Shown here: positions 1 through 9,822 of the stretch, one piece after another | Position numbering within the stretch: position 1 is the stretch's first letter | How the letters are laid out: the number at the start of each line of letters is the position of its first letter | Source: Hydractinia symbiolongicarpus | Lineage: Eukaryota; Cnidaria; Hydrozoa; Anthoathecata; Hydractiniidae | Assembly (NCBI RefSeq): GCF_029227915.1 | Contig: NC_079875.1 | Span: forward strand, 20,765,001-20,829,000 | Direction of reading: 5' to 3' | DNA: 64,000 bases | The notes under the pieces: model-generated | The model's database searches: none | Seen by the model: only the letters and a program-made list of their open reading frames with translations | Told to the model about the DNA's origin: nothing | Position numbers and translations under genes: made by a program

Positions 1-92
1 AATCATTACTCTGCGAAAAAAAAATATCTGTTGTCTTATTTATATATTTCTACAACAGACTTGGTCCCGTATGCAGTCATGCGGTCGCATTA

Positions 93-491
93 TTGTTCAA
101 GTTACAAGCATGTTCTCAACTCGAATTAAACAAGAAGGCGTGTACCAGCAAATTGTGCGCATGGAAAAAATCTAGAAAGAACGCCGCCCCGGCACCGTTA
201 GTCAAAATAAATTCCAAAAGACCCAAGAAGGATGATCTCGTACCACAAATAGATAATACCACAGGGGAATTTAGACCTTTTAGCACAATAGATCCTACCA
301 GAAGTAGTAGTTCCTTCTTTAAAGAAAAACTACAAGAGTTTAAAACTATCGCTTCGAAAGCCGCTGTGTTCACCAGTACAACTTTACTTAATGAAGAATG
401 CAATGATCGTGACACAAGCGCAACAGACACGGCAGACGAAGATGAAAGAACTATCATTCCTGAGCCACTAATTTCTTTTCCAGTCATCTGA
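93..491 (+). pseudogene. N-terminal part of a transposon YqaJ-nuclease protein (truncated)
   Basis: This open frame of 132 codons reads through a Cys-rich segment with CTSKLCAWKKSRK followed by a basic linker (SKRPKKDD). That resembles the region downstream of the SWIM-type zinc finger in the second protein of ISL2EU transposons, which normally precedes a YqaJ (PD-(D/E)XK) nuclease domain. No nuclease motifs follow. The frame stops at 491, exactly where homology of the opposite-strand transposase is lost, so one deletion probably removed the 3' ends of both genes. The assignment comes from remembered family features and from the parallel with copy B, where the YqaJ domain itself is present. 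Confidence 0.45.
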
Positions 492-1410
492 GACTTTCCT
501 CTGGTGAAATTTGGAATTTTCAAAATGGCACCTTTTGTTGCAATTTCATTTGCAACTGTAAACCCTCTATCAGCAAGTATACAGTCATCATGTTCCAATT
601 TATCTAAAAATCCTGATTTTATTGTTATTTCCTTATCGGAAACTTTTCCACCCCAGCCTTGAGATAAAAAAGTTATAGCTCTAGCAGGTGATATTCCAAC
701 TAAGTACTTTATGGTGTTTGTATTCTTGTAATTTGACCAAGTCTGAGCTCTAGTATTCAGATTAAACGAAGTTAACTTTCAATGAATATCTCTGTGCAGT
801 CAATTATGCAATTGCAATTTTTAAATTTTCTAAAAACAGTTGGTATATTTTTTTGCACAGCATCTCTCTCTGGCCATATAATTAAAGGCTCCAACACTTT
901 AGCCAAAACAACAACCAATTGACGATAAATACTACTAATATCGCAAATCTTTAAACCAGCACGGTAAGCTATATCGGTATTTAGGAGACCAAGTCGTAAT
1001 TTAACCATAACTAGAAACAATTGCTCCTCAGCAACAAGTTTTGGTGATAGCGTAATATTTTTATTCTTTATGAGGGACAAAACCCATTGAAATAATTCTT
1101 TGGATGACAAACCAGTATAAAAGTTTAAAAAAGATTTGGATCACCCTTAACATCAAAGCATGAGAACATTTTTTTTTTTAGTTTTTTTTAATTTGTTGAT
1201 ACCTTTTGAATTTAATTCTGCAGTAAGCTGTGTCACTTTATATTTAAGTTGCAAAATTAAGCAATCTCTGGTATCTGGCTCTGTTTGGGTTGTCTCATCA
1301 ACTGCCTGATTGTTTAAAAAATCAAAATGTTCAAAATCTAAATTAGCACATTTTGAAGGTCCTGGCTCATCTTCAGTTGTTGTGCTCCCTTCTTCTTTTG
1401 AACCGTTCAT
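480..1410 (-). pseudogene. DDE_Tnp_4-type transposase relic of element copy A
   Basis: Read on the - strand, 1410-1153 gives an acidic and coiled-coil-like linker. Then come an HTH_Tnp_4-like segment (1110-772), the first catalytic region CIIDCTEIFIE (about 790), a GISPARAITFLSQ segment (about 690) and the second catalytic region ILADRGF (about 580). These match copy B almost motif for motif. A stop directly after EIFIES at 772-774 is bypassed by a one-base frame change. Homology ends after GKSQMTGKEI at about 490, so the third catalytic acidic residue and the C-terminus are missing. No THAP zinc finger was found upstream. It cannot encode an active transposase. Confidence 0.7.
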
Positions 1411-1548
1411 ATCGCCCCATTAGCTGTTCTGACTTTTCTTCTCTAATTTTTTTGACGGCCTTTGTAAGACCACCAGCCGGTGCCAGATCTCTTTCTGTCT
1501 CGCCGTCCTTATATCAAAAGAGAGAGAGGAGCCCTGGGATCAAGGTTG

Positions 1549-2999
1549 CGTGGTTCTAAATACAGTAGCAAACGAAAAAAATAGTTTGCTCCACTTTTTA
1601 AAACACGACCAAAATATAGCACCAATGAGCTTCCGTACTTTTCATTCCTCATAACACTTGGTTTCTAAAAAAAAAGCATTACTGGCCAACCCGCACTCTT
1701 GATGATTGTCATGCAGTTATTGTTGCATTTTTCTATCCTGTTATAGTATATAGACTCATTAAGTCATTAATCTTGTGGAAAACTAGATTTTTAAGTTGAA
1801 ACATTGGCAAAAAAAGAAACATGAATACAATTAACAGAAAAGTTGATCTTGCTAATTGGTTGCTTTCACTAGCGCAATTACTGTCGCGCGTTTTCACAAT
1901 GATCTCATTTTGTTGCTCGCACATTGTGTGAGTTAGTAGTATGTATTTCATCTACATGTTGCCGAGCTGTAAACTTTTTTGACTTCATTTTTTGACTGAT
2001 AAAAGTGTCCCGCCCTGCTAAACCGCACGGAATAATTTCCAAGCGACAACTTCTACTTGTGAAAATTCTTTCATGGATAATTCTTACTATTTACTTGAAA
2101 AGTGAACAGTAGAAATTTCGGTTTTAGCTGTTTTATCGTAGGTAAGGGAGCTAATTTAGTACCTTCTTCTTGGAAGTAAGTAAATAAATCTTCTTCTTGA
2201 AATAAATGAACATAAGTAAAAATTCTGTTGTAGTTACTTCATTAAGTTTTGGTTACGCCAATAATATCTCGCCCCCTCCATAACTTTTGACAGGCTTGTC
2301 CAAATTGAATCAAACTTGGCACACTTATAGTACGTAATGAAAGAAACAAAATGCTGCTTAAAATTTAATTACAGTCGTTCTAGAACGAATTTCTGCATTC
2401 TGTTTAAAGACAACCAAATAAGAGTTATTTAACATATTTTCCGGTTTTTACATAGTTCGCAAGAATATTTTTTTTGATTTTCGGGCAAAATCCGAACAAA
2501 TCGGGTAATCAGATTAATCACATGACCAAAATTCTCAGAAAGATTTTCCTCGGCGAAATAGAGTTGTCTTGTAAGTTTTAAGTCCTAAGGATAATACCGA
2601 AAGTTATTATATTTTCTTGATTATAAGGTTGTCATAGACATTTTTAAGGGGAAGTTTCGAGTGATAGCCAATATCTAAAACTTTGAGAGATATTTGGCAT
2701 ACAGGTTCCTAATAATTAATAAGTAAGCTATTTCATAAGACTAAAAAAACACAGTTGCGGAACAGAATTTTAGACCACAAATTTAAAATAAATATTAGTA
2801 TAGTATAATATATATTTTAGTAAAAGACGATTCAAAATAGTTTAAAAGAACTTTGTTCTTGGAAGTGAAAATGACGTAACTCGATTTTTTTTAAACCTCG
2901 TGGCTTAGTTTGATTTTACGTTTTTGACAAAATACCTGAACTGTAAACAGCTCAAATTAGCGGGGCTTAATGATAAGATAATTTGCCATCCCGAGCCTG
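1549..2999. other. AT-rich intergenic stretch with no assignable feature
   Basis: Open frames are short and show no recognisable motif. The stretch 2270-2350 (ending in AACTTGGCACAC) has the character of an interspersed repeat and echoes phrases in the 6850-7450 insertion, but no ends could be defined. Confidence 0.4.
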
Positions 3000-3106
3000 T
3001 TGTCTCTTTTCAGCGTTTGTTTGTGTTGTAAGATAAGATAAGATAAGTAAAATGCTACTAATAGTTCAAAATATATCGGCTGGAGAAAGTAGAAGACGCA
3101 AATTAT
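3000..3106 (-). mobile_element. LINE 3' end, truncated copy
   Basis: On the - strand this reads GATAATTTGCGTCTTCTACT, then a TCTCCAGCC segment, and ends in a short (TCTTA)n tail at 3028-3048. It closely parallels the 3' end of the LINE at 28590-28690, which has GAGTCTTCTACTTGCTCCGGCC and a (TTACC)n tail. Both therefore look like 3' ends of one LINE family with simple-repeat tails. No coding part is present. Confidence 0.55.
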
Positions 3107-3807
3107 CAACCTCGTCCCCAGGGCATCTTGTATCTTTTCTGACCCCGGGACGGCGCACGCAAAATGTACATGACAATTAGAACTAAGCGTAAGTTGAGTG
3201 ACGTAAAACAAGGAGAACTAATGATTGATAACAATACAAGTTGTAGAATACTAAGTTGAGTGACGTAAACAAACACGTTCTGGATGAACGGGAAGCGAGG
3301 GAATGTTAAACTGTCCCTTCGTGGTTGTCTAGAGTAATTTTATTTTTCATGTTTTGAAATAAATATCTTCCGCAGAATAGAATGATGACGTTATAAATAT
3401 AGTTTTAGAGTTATCAAAAAGTATTAGCTACCAATATTCGAATTTATTATGAAATTTTTCTTGTGTTATTTTTGTATCAAAAAATCTTGAAAGACAACAG
3501 CTGCTTTATTTAATTTGCTCAACTTGAAAACAAAACTTAAAATAATTATGCGCAACAAAGTGTACTGAAATTGAATTTGTGATGGCAAAACAAAACAGAA
3601 ACAGTCTCAAAATCTTTATCTGTTTACCTACTATCACATGTTGTAAATTTAAAAAAAATTATGTTTGTTGTACTGGAATTTAGCTTGTCTTCTTCATCGC
3701 CCGAGCCTCGCGATAAATTTTAATCACCCTAGTAAAGACTTAAAAGTATGTGAATCTTCACAAGTCCTGTTAAAAAAAAGCGAAAAGAGGTCCTGGGGAC
3801 GAGGTTG
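3107..3807. mobile_element. 701-bp non-autonomous TIR element (shares ends with ISL2EU-type copy A)
   Basis: The left end reads CAACCTCGTCCCCAGGGCAT and the right end, on the other strand, CAACCTCGTCCCCAGGACCT. These inverted ends match over at least 16 bases. The same terminus closes the coding element at 1548 and the 2.57-kb element at 24163-26731. No coding capacity was seen. The target duplication is unclear: GCAAATTAT on the left resembles GTAAACTAT on the right, but only with a two-base offset. It lies directly against a LINE 3' end. Confidence 0.7.
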
Positions 3808-4683
3808 TGGTAAACTATATACGCCGTGTGACGTCACAACTAAACAAAGTATTAAAGAACCAAGTTAGCTTTTGTTCGATAATGGCGGCGATCGTTAATG
3901 TAATTATCGTTTTTGGAAGACAAAAGATGGCCATAAAAAATTAAAAACATTAAATTTTCAATGCCATGTTGTTTTCGTGATATGTAAGAATGTTTTAAGT
4001 ACAAAAAAACGCATATTTAAGTTTTTCTTTTTTCTCCTTTAAAAGTTCTCCTTTAAAAGGCATTTAAGTCATTATTAAGTTATTTTTATTGGATACTCCT
4101 CAATTTGAAATATAATTGACACGTATGTCCAAATAAAAAAACCAAGAACTACCAACATAAATTCGTACAGAAACTAAAATTTCGGCGAAACAGATCAACT
4201 TTTCACTGTGTAATCACGGATAATTACTACATCAACCCACAGGTTTCCGTCTTAAATTAAAGTCAAGTGTCTAAACATGCTTTTTAAAACCCTTTTAACA
4301 ACATGCGTAAAAAAAGTCAATAAAGTAAAAACAATTGGCTTGTGTACGGCGGAATCTAAGGTTAAGTATCCTATTATATTCCACGATTCCACTCAATTAA
4401 ACACAATCTGATAGAACCTAATCAAAAAATCATTTTTATTTTACACACGAAATATTTATCACACATGGATAACTAAAGTTTCAGTGGAAAATATTACAAG
4501 TTTTGGTATTTGTATGTTTGTTCCGAGTAAAGGGGAATCACCCATTCACGCGTGAAAGTATGTTTCAGGTTAACAAATGTAGTACACATTAATTTTAGCC
4601 ATTTAATTCTTACTAATAAGCGTCAGGTTGCTAACTTCAAATATTCTTCTTGGAAAAAATACGTTAAAGAAAATATTAAGACG
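3808..4683. other. AT-rich intergenic stretch
   Basis: No open frame with recognisable motifs and no clear repeat structure. The base composition is typical of the non-coding background of this window. Confidence 0.4.
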
Positions 4684-4759
4684 TTAGATTTCTCGGGATG
4701 TTAGATTTCTCGGGATGTTAGATTTCTCGGGATGTTAGATTTCTCGGGATGTTAGATTT
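4684..4759. repeat. 17-bp tandem repeat at the LINE 3' tail
   Basis: The unit TTAGATTTCTCGGGATG occurs four times without change, followed by a partial fifth copy. It sits directly beyond the A/T-rich 3' end of the - strand LINE. Short tandem tails are typical of several LINE groups, so this is probably the LINE's own tail, although a pre-existing minisatellite target is possible. Confidence 0.85.
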
Positions 4760-4868
4760 TTTTATTTTTTTATTAACGGTTTATTAGTAAACGAGTATAC
4801 ATTGCCGTGCATATATTTACAATTTGAGATAGGTCTATTTTGTAAGTTGTTCCCATATCTTTACAATT

Positions 4869-4929
4869 AAACAATTTGGTTAAAAATGATGGATCAGTTG
4901 CTGATCCATCATTTTTAACCAAATTGTTT
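4869..4929. repeat. Perfect 29-bp inverted repeat with 3-nt loop inside the LINE
   Basis: The arms at 4869-4897 and 4901-4929 are perfect reverse complements separated by TTG. The right arm corresponds to the end of the LINE reading frame (KTIWLKMMDQ). The left arm is its mirror copy and closes that frame. It looks like a snap-back event during reverse transcription or replication, and it would form a very stable hairpin in the RNA. Confidence 0.9.
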
Positions 4930-6835
4930 TCGGTCTTCCTTTTTGTTTTGTTGTAAGGTTGCATCGCGTATGTCATGGCTTGTTGTAGTGATGTATTTTT
5001 TCGCATTCTAAACACTTTTCGCACCACTTTAATCTTCTCTTGGCTATGTTATTAGAACATTTTGTAATTTTTGTTTTAGCATATAGATCTTCATTGCTTA
5101 TGGTATTTGGCCATTTTATGTTTAGAACAGATTCTTTAATTAATTTTCTATGAAATATGTCTATTTCTTCATTGATTGTTGATGGTATTGTCCATATTTC
5201 TGAGTTGTAGAGGAAGATATTTTTGTCATGATGGTTATTTTTTACTATTAAAGATGTGTTTTAATTTTTTTGCGGATGTTATGGCAAGCTGTTTTCTCCC
5301 ATTGATGTCGTTTTTCGTATCCAATAGTGACCCTAGAGTTCTTGTTACTGATTTTATATTTCTCTGTTTTGTCTTCATTTATTTGTAACCCTCTCAATCT
5401 TAATTTTTCTGGTTGTTCACTTTTGTAGTTTGACGTTATTTTACTTATATCATCTGCATATTTCATATCAATGTCTATGTGTTGTATTGATGTGATTTGT
5501 GAGTAGTTGTGTTCTGTTTGGTGATCGGCGATTGTATTTGTAGTATTTTGACTATTTTCATATGTATGGTCTTATATTGGTGGTGTATAATTATTGTTGT
5601 CTGATTCGAGCGATTTTGCTAGATAAAAGGTAAATTCATTTGCACTAGCACAATCACCTTGTGGTGCGCCATTATCGGTTGAAAAATATTCGCCCATGTA
5701 TTGACCATATTTTGGTGCTAATTTCAAATTTAAGAGAATCTGAACTAGATGTAATTTGTCTTTATTGATAACGGTGTTAAGGTCGTTTATTAACATTTGA
5801 CGGTTTATGCTGTCAAATGCCTTGCGCATATCTAGGAGAATAAGGTATACAGTTTCGTGTGGTAAATACGTGTTCAGTTGTTGATCGATTTTTTTTTTTG
5901 CAGTTTGGTTGATTGGATTTTTTTCGTCTAGTCTTGATCCAATGCGCTTTATTAAACACATCGCTAGAATTTTTCTAAGAATGGATAGTAGTATGATTGG
6001 TCTCCAGTTGGAAAGCGGTCTCTTTTGTTTTACCGGTTTTTGTAGTGCTCGGATTAAACCATGGTCTATTTCGTTTGGGTGTTCACCTGTTTCTGCAATG
6101 TTATTGAAGATATTTGCTATGATCTGGTATATTATGTCTGGTGAGTTTTTGATTAGCTCTCCATTGATGTTATCTTTGCCAGGGCTTTTGTTGTTCTTAA
6201 TTAGTTTTGCAGCTGGATTTTATTTCCTTTTTTGTAAATTTATTTGTTATTGGAGTTAGTGTTATTGGTTTTCTTACTGTTGTTTCATTTTTGTTAAATA
6301 TTTCTTTAAAGTATTTTGCAATTATTTTTGTTTGTTTTTCTTCGTTAGCTGTTAGACCTTCGTTAATTTTTTAAGAGTAGACGCTGCTTTGGTGTAATTT
6401 TGTTTAGATGTTTGACAGCTTCATACATTTTTTTTGTTGTCATGATTTGCGCTTAGGTCTTTTAATAGATCCTTGATGTTGTTTTTTTCTTTGTTTGATA
6501 AAAATGTATGGATTTCAGTTAGAATTCGATTTCGTTTTTTTTTCGTTTCTTTTCGTTTTACTGGATCTTTTGTGGCGTTTATGTTGATATTTATTTGTTT
6601 TTGTTGAATTGATAGCATCTGTATTTCTTCATCTTCATGTTTTAATTGATACTTTTTATATCCTAGGATATTTTCTACTGCTGATTTGAGTGTTTTGGTA
6701 ATACTGTCCCATATTTCTTGGTTTGATTGTTCAGGTTGAGGTGGATAGTCTGTTAGAAGTGTTTCTACTTCGGAGCTGTAGTTTCTGGCAGTTTGTTCAT
6801 TTTCAGTCTTTCGATGTTAAAAAGTTTAGTTGATG
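4930..6835 (-). pseudogene. LINE reverse transcriptase domain and C-terminus (broken)
   Basis: Motifs in order on the - strand: WRPIILLSILRKILA (about 6000), the motif A region ILLDMRKAFDSINR (about 5840), GAPQGDCASANEFTFYLA (about 5680), the catalytic YADDI (about 5455), NEDKTEKY (about 5375), KRRLKW and GRPKTIW (about 5035 and 4935). An in-frame TAA at 5572-5574 separates the fingers/palm part from YADDI. Further frame changes follow, and 6421-6618 is a separate frame before the RT. The catalytic aspartates of motifs A and C are still visible. The protein would have copied its own RNA at a nicked target. This copy is dead. Confidence 0.85.
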
Positions 6836-6841
6836 TAATAT

Positions 6842-7843
6842 TCTGGAATTTATTACACTAGCTCGCAGATGCTAGTGTCTTCAAATACAACTGTCCGTCC
6901 CAAAATGGAAATTTTTGTCTCTCTGAGCACCGACACGGGAGTAGTCATGTGTTCGAATCTCATCTTGGTAACTATTTTTACTTTTTTTTTCATTTTACTA
7001 TCTCGCCTGCGAGGATGTGTTTCCAACTCGTAACTAACTAACCAAATGGTCAATTGCAACGTCACAAATTTAAACTTCATACCTAAACTCTCTAACTGCT
7101 TAGAAGTCATCGGCCAAAATTGGTATTTGTTTTCAAAAAAATTTGGCACAGTTAACAAAAAAATTATGCTGAACATAATAGTGACATCATAATTTTGATT
7201 TTTGTCACCTAAATGTCATTTTAGGCCAAAATTGGTCCGAAAATAAGAACTATTTTATTTTCGACAAAATTTAGCACAAGTAACAAAAAAGGTATGCTGA
7301 ACATGATGGTGACATCAAAATTTTGATTTCTTGTCACGTAAATGTTATTTTAGGCCAAAAATTAGTCCAAAAATTAAAATTACTTTATTTTCGACAAAAT
7401 TTGGCAAAGTTAACAAAAAAGTATGCTGAACATGGTAGTGATATCAAAATGTTAACTTTCAACCATGAATGATAGGCTGTATTTTTCTTTTTTCTAGTAA
7501 TATGGTTTTTTTAACTAAAGCTACTTTCTTTTTCGACCAATTAAGATCCTATATTATTTTTCTTTAATTTGCTTTTTCTCACTGAGTGACTTTTTCATAC
7601 CCCGTTGTTCTTTTTTTTGTTTTTTTTGGGGGGAGGGGGGTTTACTGAATTACTGAATTTCAAAAATTTTAGGTGGAGCTTGTGGTCTTTCTTCTTCCTG
7701 TCAGTCAGTTTACTCCAGACTGACCTAACGAAAATTGAAATTTCGAGGAATTTTTTATTAATATTATTGCCTATCCAAATAGCAAAATATGTCGTGTCTA
7801 ACTTCGTAACAGAAATCACAATTTCATAGACAGCTTTTTATAA
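6842..7843. mobile_element. 1-kb insertion within the LINE, with a tRNA-like segment and a triplicated internal repeat
   Basis: LINE coding stops at about 7844 and resumes at about 6841. The flanks AAACTTTGTTG and AAAGTTTAGTTG look like a diverged target duplication of about 11 bp. The insert contains GTGTTCGAATCTCATC (6952-6967), which resembles a Pol III B box. It also has three copies of a unit of about 110-120 bp beginning GGCCAAAATT at 7112, 7223 and 7345, each with TATGCTGAACAT and GTGACATCA. It may be a SINE or other non-autonomous element. Its origin is not resolved. Confidence 0.5.
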
Positions 7844-7846
7844 ACT

Positions 7847-8676
7847 TTGTTGGCGAGCTAGTTTACGTATACTATACGTCTTGTTCCATTTAATTTTACC
7901 AGTTGCGATGACTGGTTTATGAACTGATTTCGTTATAAAGGTGTTGTATGATCTTGAGTCGAAAATTGTTGTATTTTTGCAGTTTTTTATAAATATGTAT
8001 CAATTTGATTTCTGTATGGATTTTTGCGATTATTTTGAGCGTTTACAGGTGATTCCCATGTGGTGCGATGACTTGGTTTGTGTTTGAAACATGTGTTAGT
8101 GATTTTCAGATTATTTAGTTTACAGAATTCAAGTAGTATTTCTCCAATCTTGTTTATCGGGCTTTTAGCATAATCTCCAATAATGTTTTTGTTGTTGTCG
8201 TTTACTTGTGTTTTTGTTATTGCATTAAAGTCGCCTCGGATTACTAATGCTTGTCGTTTAAATGGGTTTAATAACTGATGATAATTGATCGTAAAATTAA
8301 GTTGTTTCATCAGGTTTTTTCATTGTTGTCTCTAGCGTCCGAGCATAAGAGCTAATTTGTTACATGTAACGTTGTTAGCATTTTTCATTGTTAACATGCA
8401 AATTCTATCTGAGATTGGTTTAAAGACGACGTTAATGTTTGGTTTAACAATGATTCCAGTCCCATTTCGTGATTTTGACTCGTTTCCAGAGCTATATATG
8501 TGAAGCGTTTTGTTGTCCGTTGAAATCAAATTGATGATCTGGTTACCTTTGCTATGGGTTTCTTGTACCATCATAATTGATAGATAATGTTGTAAGAAGA
8601 CGTCTGCGATCTGCATTTGTTTTATTTTGCTATTTAGACCTTGACAGTTGAATGATCCTGTTCGTTTAGTTTTCAT
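7847..8676 (-). pseudogene. LINE apurinic/apyrimidinic endonuclease domain (broken)
   Basis: The - strand frame starting at 8676 opens with GSFNCQGLNSK and contains MMVQETHSKG, the conserved glutamate region of APE-type LINE endonucleases, followed by GTGIIVK. After a short disrupted stretch, a second frame (8310-7987) carries IRGDFNAITKT, the conserved GDFN motif, and TTWESP. Beyond the stop at 7987 the phrase DSRSY and SVHKPVIA (about 7900) correspond to the usual SDHKPV ending, with Asp replaced by Val. This domain nicks target DNA in LINE integration. Confidence 0.8.
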
Positions 8677-8760
8677 TTTCGATAATTGTAAATATGCGAG
8701 AGATTCCAGTTGTTGAAGCCAAGAGTTGCTACTTCTTGTCGTTCGCTTTTTATAGTTGCA

Positions 8761-9822
8761 ATAAAAATTCCGTTACGGAAAAGCGTCCGCCATCTTGGGA
8801 TGCTATTGCATATTAGATGCGGTAGTTTTAAATATGCCAATTTTCAAAACTTTTGTTTAGGAATAAAGAAATCCCTGGTGTAAGCAAAATGGCGTTAATA
8901 AATAGGTTGTGACTTATTTTCTATTTAGGTGCCTGCCTCTTGAACTAAGATCACGTTTGAGACGATTAAACCCGAGATTAGTGTTACTACGTCTTACGTT
9001 GGCGCAACTATTGATACAAAAAATTATGAAGCAAATTGCAATTGTGTAGAAAAATAATGATTTATGCTTTTATTACTAAATTTACTAAAACGTGCACTTT
9101 AGTTTAAAAGACCATAAAGGTCAGCCGGAAATGGTATACCTGTTTCTGTAACTAAAGACATCTTGAAAGAGCTATTTACGTATATACTAAGCACTCAATC
9201 AGCACAGTGCCACAATATAATTACAAGTGAATTATCGTGGCATAGGTTAGCTGCCAAAGGTGTTTCGTCACTTTCGTTGTAGAACAAACAGTTTCTGCTT
9301 TTAAACCCAGATTTCGACAAGACTTTTTTTCATGAATGTTATTAACTACTTTTCGTCCCGACTAACTTTCGCTAACGTTTTCTGGCATTTGGATCTCATA
9401 TTAAGTTTTTGTGAATTTAATTTTGAATTTGTTGTCTATCCCACACATTGCATATGGTTTGGGTCATATGAATGAAACCTTTCACTGCATGGTTGTGTTT
9501 ACCATAGACAAAGGCAACTTTAATCAACGCGTTTGCTTAGATAAGTGAGACGCTGCATTGATAGTATCCGAATTTGACTAATATTATTTAAGTACAAAAA
9601 AACAGAGTCAATACGCCAAAAAAAGAGTGCGGCTAACATTTAAGTGCCAGCTGGACCACAAAAACTAATTTCTCCCTGTACTTTCCTTGCTTAATTTTCC
9701 TTTTTCCGCTCCGTCACCTTTACTTGATAACACAATAGAAATTGTAATTGGATGATGATAGAATGTTCGTTAATTACATATAGGAACATAATATCAGTGC
9801 TTCCAAACAAGTCAACCATCAG
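8761..9822. other. Intergenic stretch upstream of the NR2F-like pseudogene
   Basis: No coding or repeat feature was identified. The last 100 bases or so (from about 9720) resemble the sequence upstream of the - strand paralogue (19030-19130, opposite strand), with shared phrases such as CAATAGAA and AGAATGTT. The duplicated block therefore extends at least slightly 5' of the first exon. Confidence 0.4.

Larger units (their letters stand above)
1..1548. mobile_element. ISL2EU/IS4EU-type DNA transposon, decayed copy A (left end outside window)
   Basis: The stretch holds a YqaJ-protein fragment on the + strand and a DDE transposase relic on the - strand, arranged tail to tail as in the better-preserved copy B at 11750-14480. 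The right end is marked by CCCTGGGATCAAGGTTG, ending at 1548. On the - strand this reads CAACCTTGATCCCAGGG, the same terminus seen on the elements at 3107-3807 and 24163-26731. The left end is not in the window. Assignment to ISL2EU rests on the known pairing of a THAP/DDE_Tnp_4 transposase with a YqaJ nuclease in that group. The element is inactive. Confidence 0.65.
4684..8760 (-). mobile_element. APE-type non-LTR retrotransposon (LINE), near full length but decayed
   Basis: Transcribed on the - strand. In order it carries an AP-endonuclease-like domain (8676 down to about 7847), a reverse transcriptase domain (about 6300 to 5250), a C-terminal region ending in KGRPKTIW (about 4930), and an A/T-rich 3' end followed by a 17-bp tandem repeat. 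About 1 kb of foreign sequence (roughly 6842-7843) interrupts it between endonuclease and RT. Without that insert it is about 3 kb, the size of compact single-ORF LINEs such as RTE or Proto2, but I do not assign a clade. Several stops and frameshifts make it inactive. Confidence 0.8.

Noticed and set aside
116-598. A single 160-codon - strand protein
   Set aside because: Only its first third is transposase. The rest is the antisense of the + strand YqaJ fragment across a deletion junction.
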